NCBI GenBank assembly: GCA_910587155.1
Contig: CAJULA010000051.1
Location: 1-6,768 of the forward strand
Origin: an uncultured Lachnospiraceae bacterium
GTDB lineage: Bacteria; Bacillota; Clostridia; Lachnospirales; Lachnospiraceae
DNA: 6,768 nucleotides
Direction of reading: 5' to 3'
Shown piece by piece: positions 5,296 to 6,768 of this stretch (within the stretch, counting starts at the first letter, position 1; each line of letters begins with the position of its first letter). The notes beneath the pieces were generated by a model that was given only the letters and a program-made list of their open reading frames with translations, did no database searches and was not told the DNA's origin. The translations under genes and the position numbers were made by a program.

Positions 5296-6225
5296 TCAGT
5301 CATAATCGAACATAATATGGATCTGGGCATATTTTCCCGCCACCTGTGCCTGTGTCGGCCCGAAACGCATGTTACTCAGCGTACCGTTTCCACGAAGTGT
5401 ATTCAGATAATCAATATGCGAATCAAATACATAAACCGTGCCGTCAGGACCGTCCATCTGACACCAGGCATGCGGCGTGTAACCGCCCCCGCTTTTTGTT
5501 GTGACACCGCCTACGACATACATCGGCAGACCCAGCTTCCATGCCATTACGGCAAACGTCCCGCTGAAATCATCGCATACGCCCTCTTTTGTAAGGAGCG
5601 TCACATAGGCGGTATTATAGATGTGCATCGCTTCAGGCCCCATCTCGATTTCATACTCAAAGTATGCCCCTGGTATTTCTTCATATCTTCCGTCTTTGAT
5701 ATTGCAGATCAGATAATCATAGCAGGCTTTCAGCTTGTCATGCGTATCCATATCCGGTGTTATGATCTGCGCGAAAATGTCGTCCAGCAGAGCATCCAGC
5801 TTCGGCCTGCCCGTCGATGCATCCGGATAAAGAGGCAGGGAATCCAGCGTCTGACGCAGTCCCTGATAGCGAAGGTCTTTCTGCGTACTGGGCAGACTGA
5901 ACACAGGCTGTTGTCCCGGCTGTCCCGTGGCGCTGCGTACCCGTGCGTCCGCATATATAGTCCCGTCCGGACCGACTAATATCGGACAGGGCTGTTTCTG
6001 ATATGCCGCAATATCAGTGCCGTCAGCACCAAAGTAGAACCATAACTCCGAGAAATCGTCGTGTACCCATCTGTTGGTGACAAGCGTACCGTCTTCCTGC
6101 TTGCAGCAAAGCCCTCCCACTCTGGCATCCCAGACAACCGTCTCCGCCGAAGCCGTCATGGACGTTCCCGCAAGAATACAGAGTGACGCAGACAGCGCGA
6201 GTAGCCTTTTTTTCATTTTTTTCAC
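5296..6225 (-). CDS. secreted transglutaminase-like domain protein
   Basis: The 309-residue product begins with a signal peptide: basic MKKMKKR, a hydrophobic core to about residue 22 and an ASA|E cleavage site after 27. A stretch at about 45-70 (DGTLVTNRWV...WFYFGADGT) resembles a single cell-wall-binding repeat. The transglutaminase-like core follows, at about 160-270, with the probable Cys-His-Asp triad C217 (EGVCDDF), H252 (PHAWCQM) and D268 (VFDSHID). Bacterial members act as proteases, transglutaminases or envelope cross-linkers; the substrate here cannot be told. The start is GTG 6225, because AGGAGG (6238-6233) lies 7 nt upstream; ATG 6216 would be 16 nt away. It follows dtd by 37 nt on the same strand, with no clear promoter of its own. 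Confidence 0.88.
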   Translation of the reverse strand: MKKMKKRLLALSASLCILAGTSMTASAETVVWDARVGGLCCKQEDGTLVTNRWVHDDFSELWFYFGADGTDIAAYQKQPCPILVGPDGTIYADARVRSATGQPGQQPVFSLPSTQKDLRYQGLRQTLDSLPLYPDASTGRPKLDALLDDIFAQIITPDMDTHDKLKACYDYLICNIKDGRYEEIPGAYFEYEIEMGPEAMHIYNTAYVTLLTKEGVCDDFSGTFAVMAWKLGLPMYVVGGVTTKSGGGYTPHAWCQMDGPDGTVYVFDSHIDYLNTLRGNGTLSNMRFGPTQAQVAGKYAQIHIMFDYD

Positions 6226-6262
6226 TGCACTTCCTCCTGTTCATATAATAAGTAGTTAAGTT

Positions 6263-6712
6263 TTATGGATGCATCCCCTGCAGTTCGTCTGAATCAAGCA
6301 GGATGGTAAACGGTCCGTCATTGACAAGCGATACCTGCATATCCGCACCGAATATCCCATGTTCTGTCTTACATTCCTGACCACACAGGGAAATCATATA
6401 TTGATAAAGTTTCTCGGCATGCGCAGGGCTGCCGGCGCCGGTAAAGCCGGGACGGTTTCCGTGGCGGCAGTCTGCATACAGGGTAAACTGGGAAATAAGC
6501 AGGAGTTCTCCCTGCACATCTTTTAAGGCCAGATTTGTTTTTCCCGCGGAATCCTCAAAGATACGAAGATGTAACATCTTCCGCGTCATTTTTTCCACGG
6601 TACTTTCCCTGTCGGCATCACTGATACCCACGAGGACAACATACCCTTTTGCTATGGAACCGACAGTTTTTCCCTCTACACTGACACTGCCGTTTAACAC
6701 CCTCTGAATCAC
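6263..6712 (-). CDS. dtd: D-aminoacyl-tRNA deacylase Dtd, with altered 5' end
   Basis: Dtd releases D-amino acids wrongly attached to tRNA and is cytoplasmic. The body is intact: SQFTLYAD (74-81, active-site motif), GNRPGFTGAG (85-94, cis-Pro loop region), HGIFGADM (118-125) and VNDGPFTILLDS (130-141). Family members normally start MRxVIQRV. Here similarity begins at VIQRV, and the only usable start is GTG 6712, so about three residues are missing. No ribosome binding site precedes it; the upstream - strand reads GGCCTCCTT. The frame stays open to the window edge, but without an ATG and with unrelated residues. The gene may have lost its 5' end to an insertion (6713 onward), making expression doubtful. 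Confidence 0.88.
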   Translation of the reverse strand: MIQRVLNGSVSVEGKTVGSIAKGYVVLVGISDADRESTVEKMTRKMLHLRIFEDSAGKTNLALKDVQGELLLISQFTLYADCRHGNRPGFTGAGSPAHAEKLYQYMISLCGQECKTEHGIFGADMQVSLVNDGPFTILLDSDELQGMHP

Positions 6713-6768
6713 AAGGAGGCCGCTGAAAAAGTAGATACCACCGCCTGTATCTGATATAATATCATTAT
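6713..6768 (+). mobile_element. possible end of an insertion sequence next to dtd
   Basis: Homology to Dtd stops abruptly at 6712, and the DNA beyond carries neither its start nor its ribosome binding site. The + strand here begins with GGAGGCCGCTGAAAAAGT, which resembles the terminal inverted repeats I associate with IS1182-like elements. It is followed by a promoter-like TAGATA-17-TATAAT pointing away from dtd, as expected for a transposase gene outside the window. The IS itself is not visible, so this is an inference from the junction alone. Confidence 0.35.
6732..6760 (+). promoter_or_regulatory. possible promoter pointing out of the window
   Basis: TAGATA (6732-6737, four of six -35 bases) and a perfect TATAAT (6755-6760) are 17 nt apart. 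It would drive a + strand gene beginning after the window, possibly a transposase. It lies only 20-48 bp from the dtd start and faces the other way. Confidence 0.45.

Noticed and set aside
5317..5979. 220-codon open frame on the + strand opposite the transglutaminase gene
   Set aside because: It is a shadow of the real gene: Cys/His/Arg-rich composition, no ribosome binding site, no recognisable domain.
1..6768. CRISPR array, tRNA, rRNA or riboswitch
   Set aside because: I found no regularly spaced repeats, no tRNA-like TTCRA/acceptor pairing and no conserved riboswitch core on either strand.

Overview
The window looks like a chromosomal segment of a low-to-mid GC Gram-positive, most likely a clostridial member of the Lachnospiraceae. 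This rests on the gene order obg-yhbY-nadD-yqeK-rsfS, a Bacillus-type LexA with CGAAC-N4-GTTCG-like operators, strong GGAGG ribosome binding sites and the style of the proteins. It is an inference from gene content, not a database match.

Layout. (1) Positions 1-2050, + strand: the tail of a ribosome-assembly/NAD operon. It holds the last codons of the GTPase Obg, then the YhbY RNA-binding protein, NadD, the HD-domain YqeK and the ribosomal silencing factor RsfS, with gaps of 32, 21 and 50 nt and finally a 4-nt ATGA overlap. (2) 2051-2125: a short convergent gap with no convincing terminator. (3) 2126-3391: an SOS locus. lexA (-) and a small membrane-anchored LysM protein resembling the YneA division inhibitor (+) diverge from one control region. 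It holds two sigma-A-type promoters and four to five LexA-box-like sites, the best one inside the -35/-10 spacer of the LysM gene. (4) 3386-4526: a complete tyrosine recombinase (-) with its own good promoter, overlapping the end of the LysM gene tail-to-tail by 6 bp. (5) About 4530-5295: an AT-rich, gene-poor stretch with one unrecognised small ORF followed by a terminator, a two-tier hairpin, a possible decayed coding fragment on the - strand, and a strong terminator serving the next gene. (6) 5296-6712, - strand: dtd (D-aminoacyl-tRNA deacylase) followed 37 nt later by a secreted transglutaminase-like protein. (7) 6713-6768: foreign-looking DNA, possibly the end of an insertion sequence, that replaces the normal first codons and ribosome binding site of dtd.

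How it fits together: the left part serves ribosome maturation, NAD synthesis and dinucleotide turnover. The centre is a DNA-damage switch: LexA represses itself and a probable division inhibitor, and a Xer-like recombinase lies beside them. The right part is ordinary housekeeping (dtd) and a cell-envelope protein, disturbed by probable mobile DNA at both sides. I see no CRISPR array, tRNA, rRNA or wholly new multi-gene system. The points most worth checking are the multi-operator SOS control region, the disrupted dtd start and the unexplained 4530-5180 stretch.
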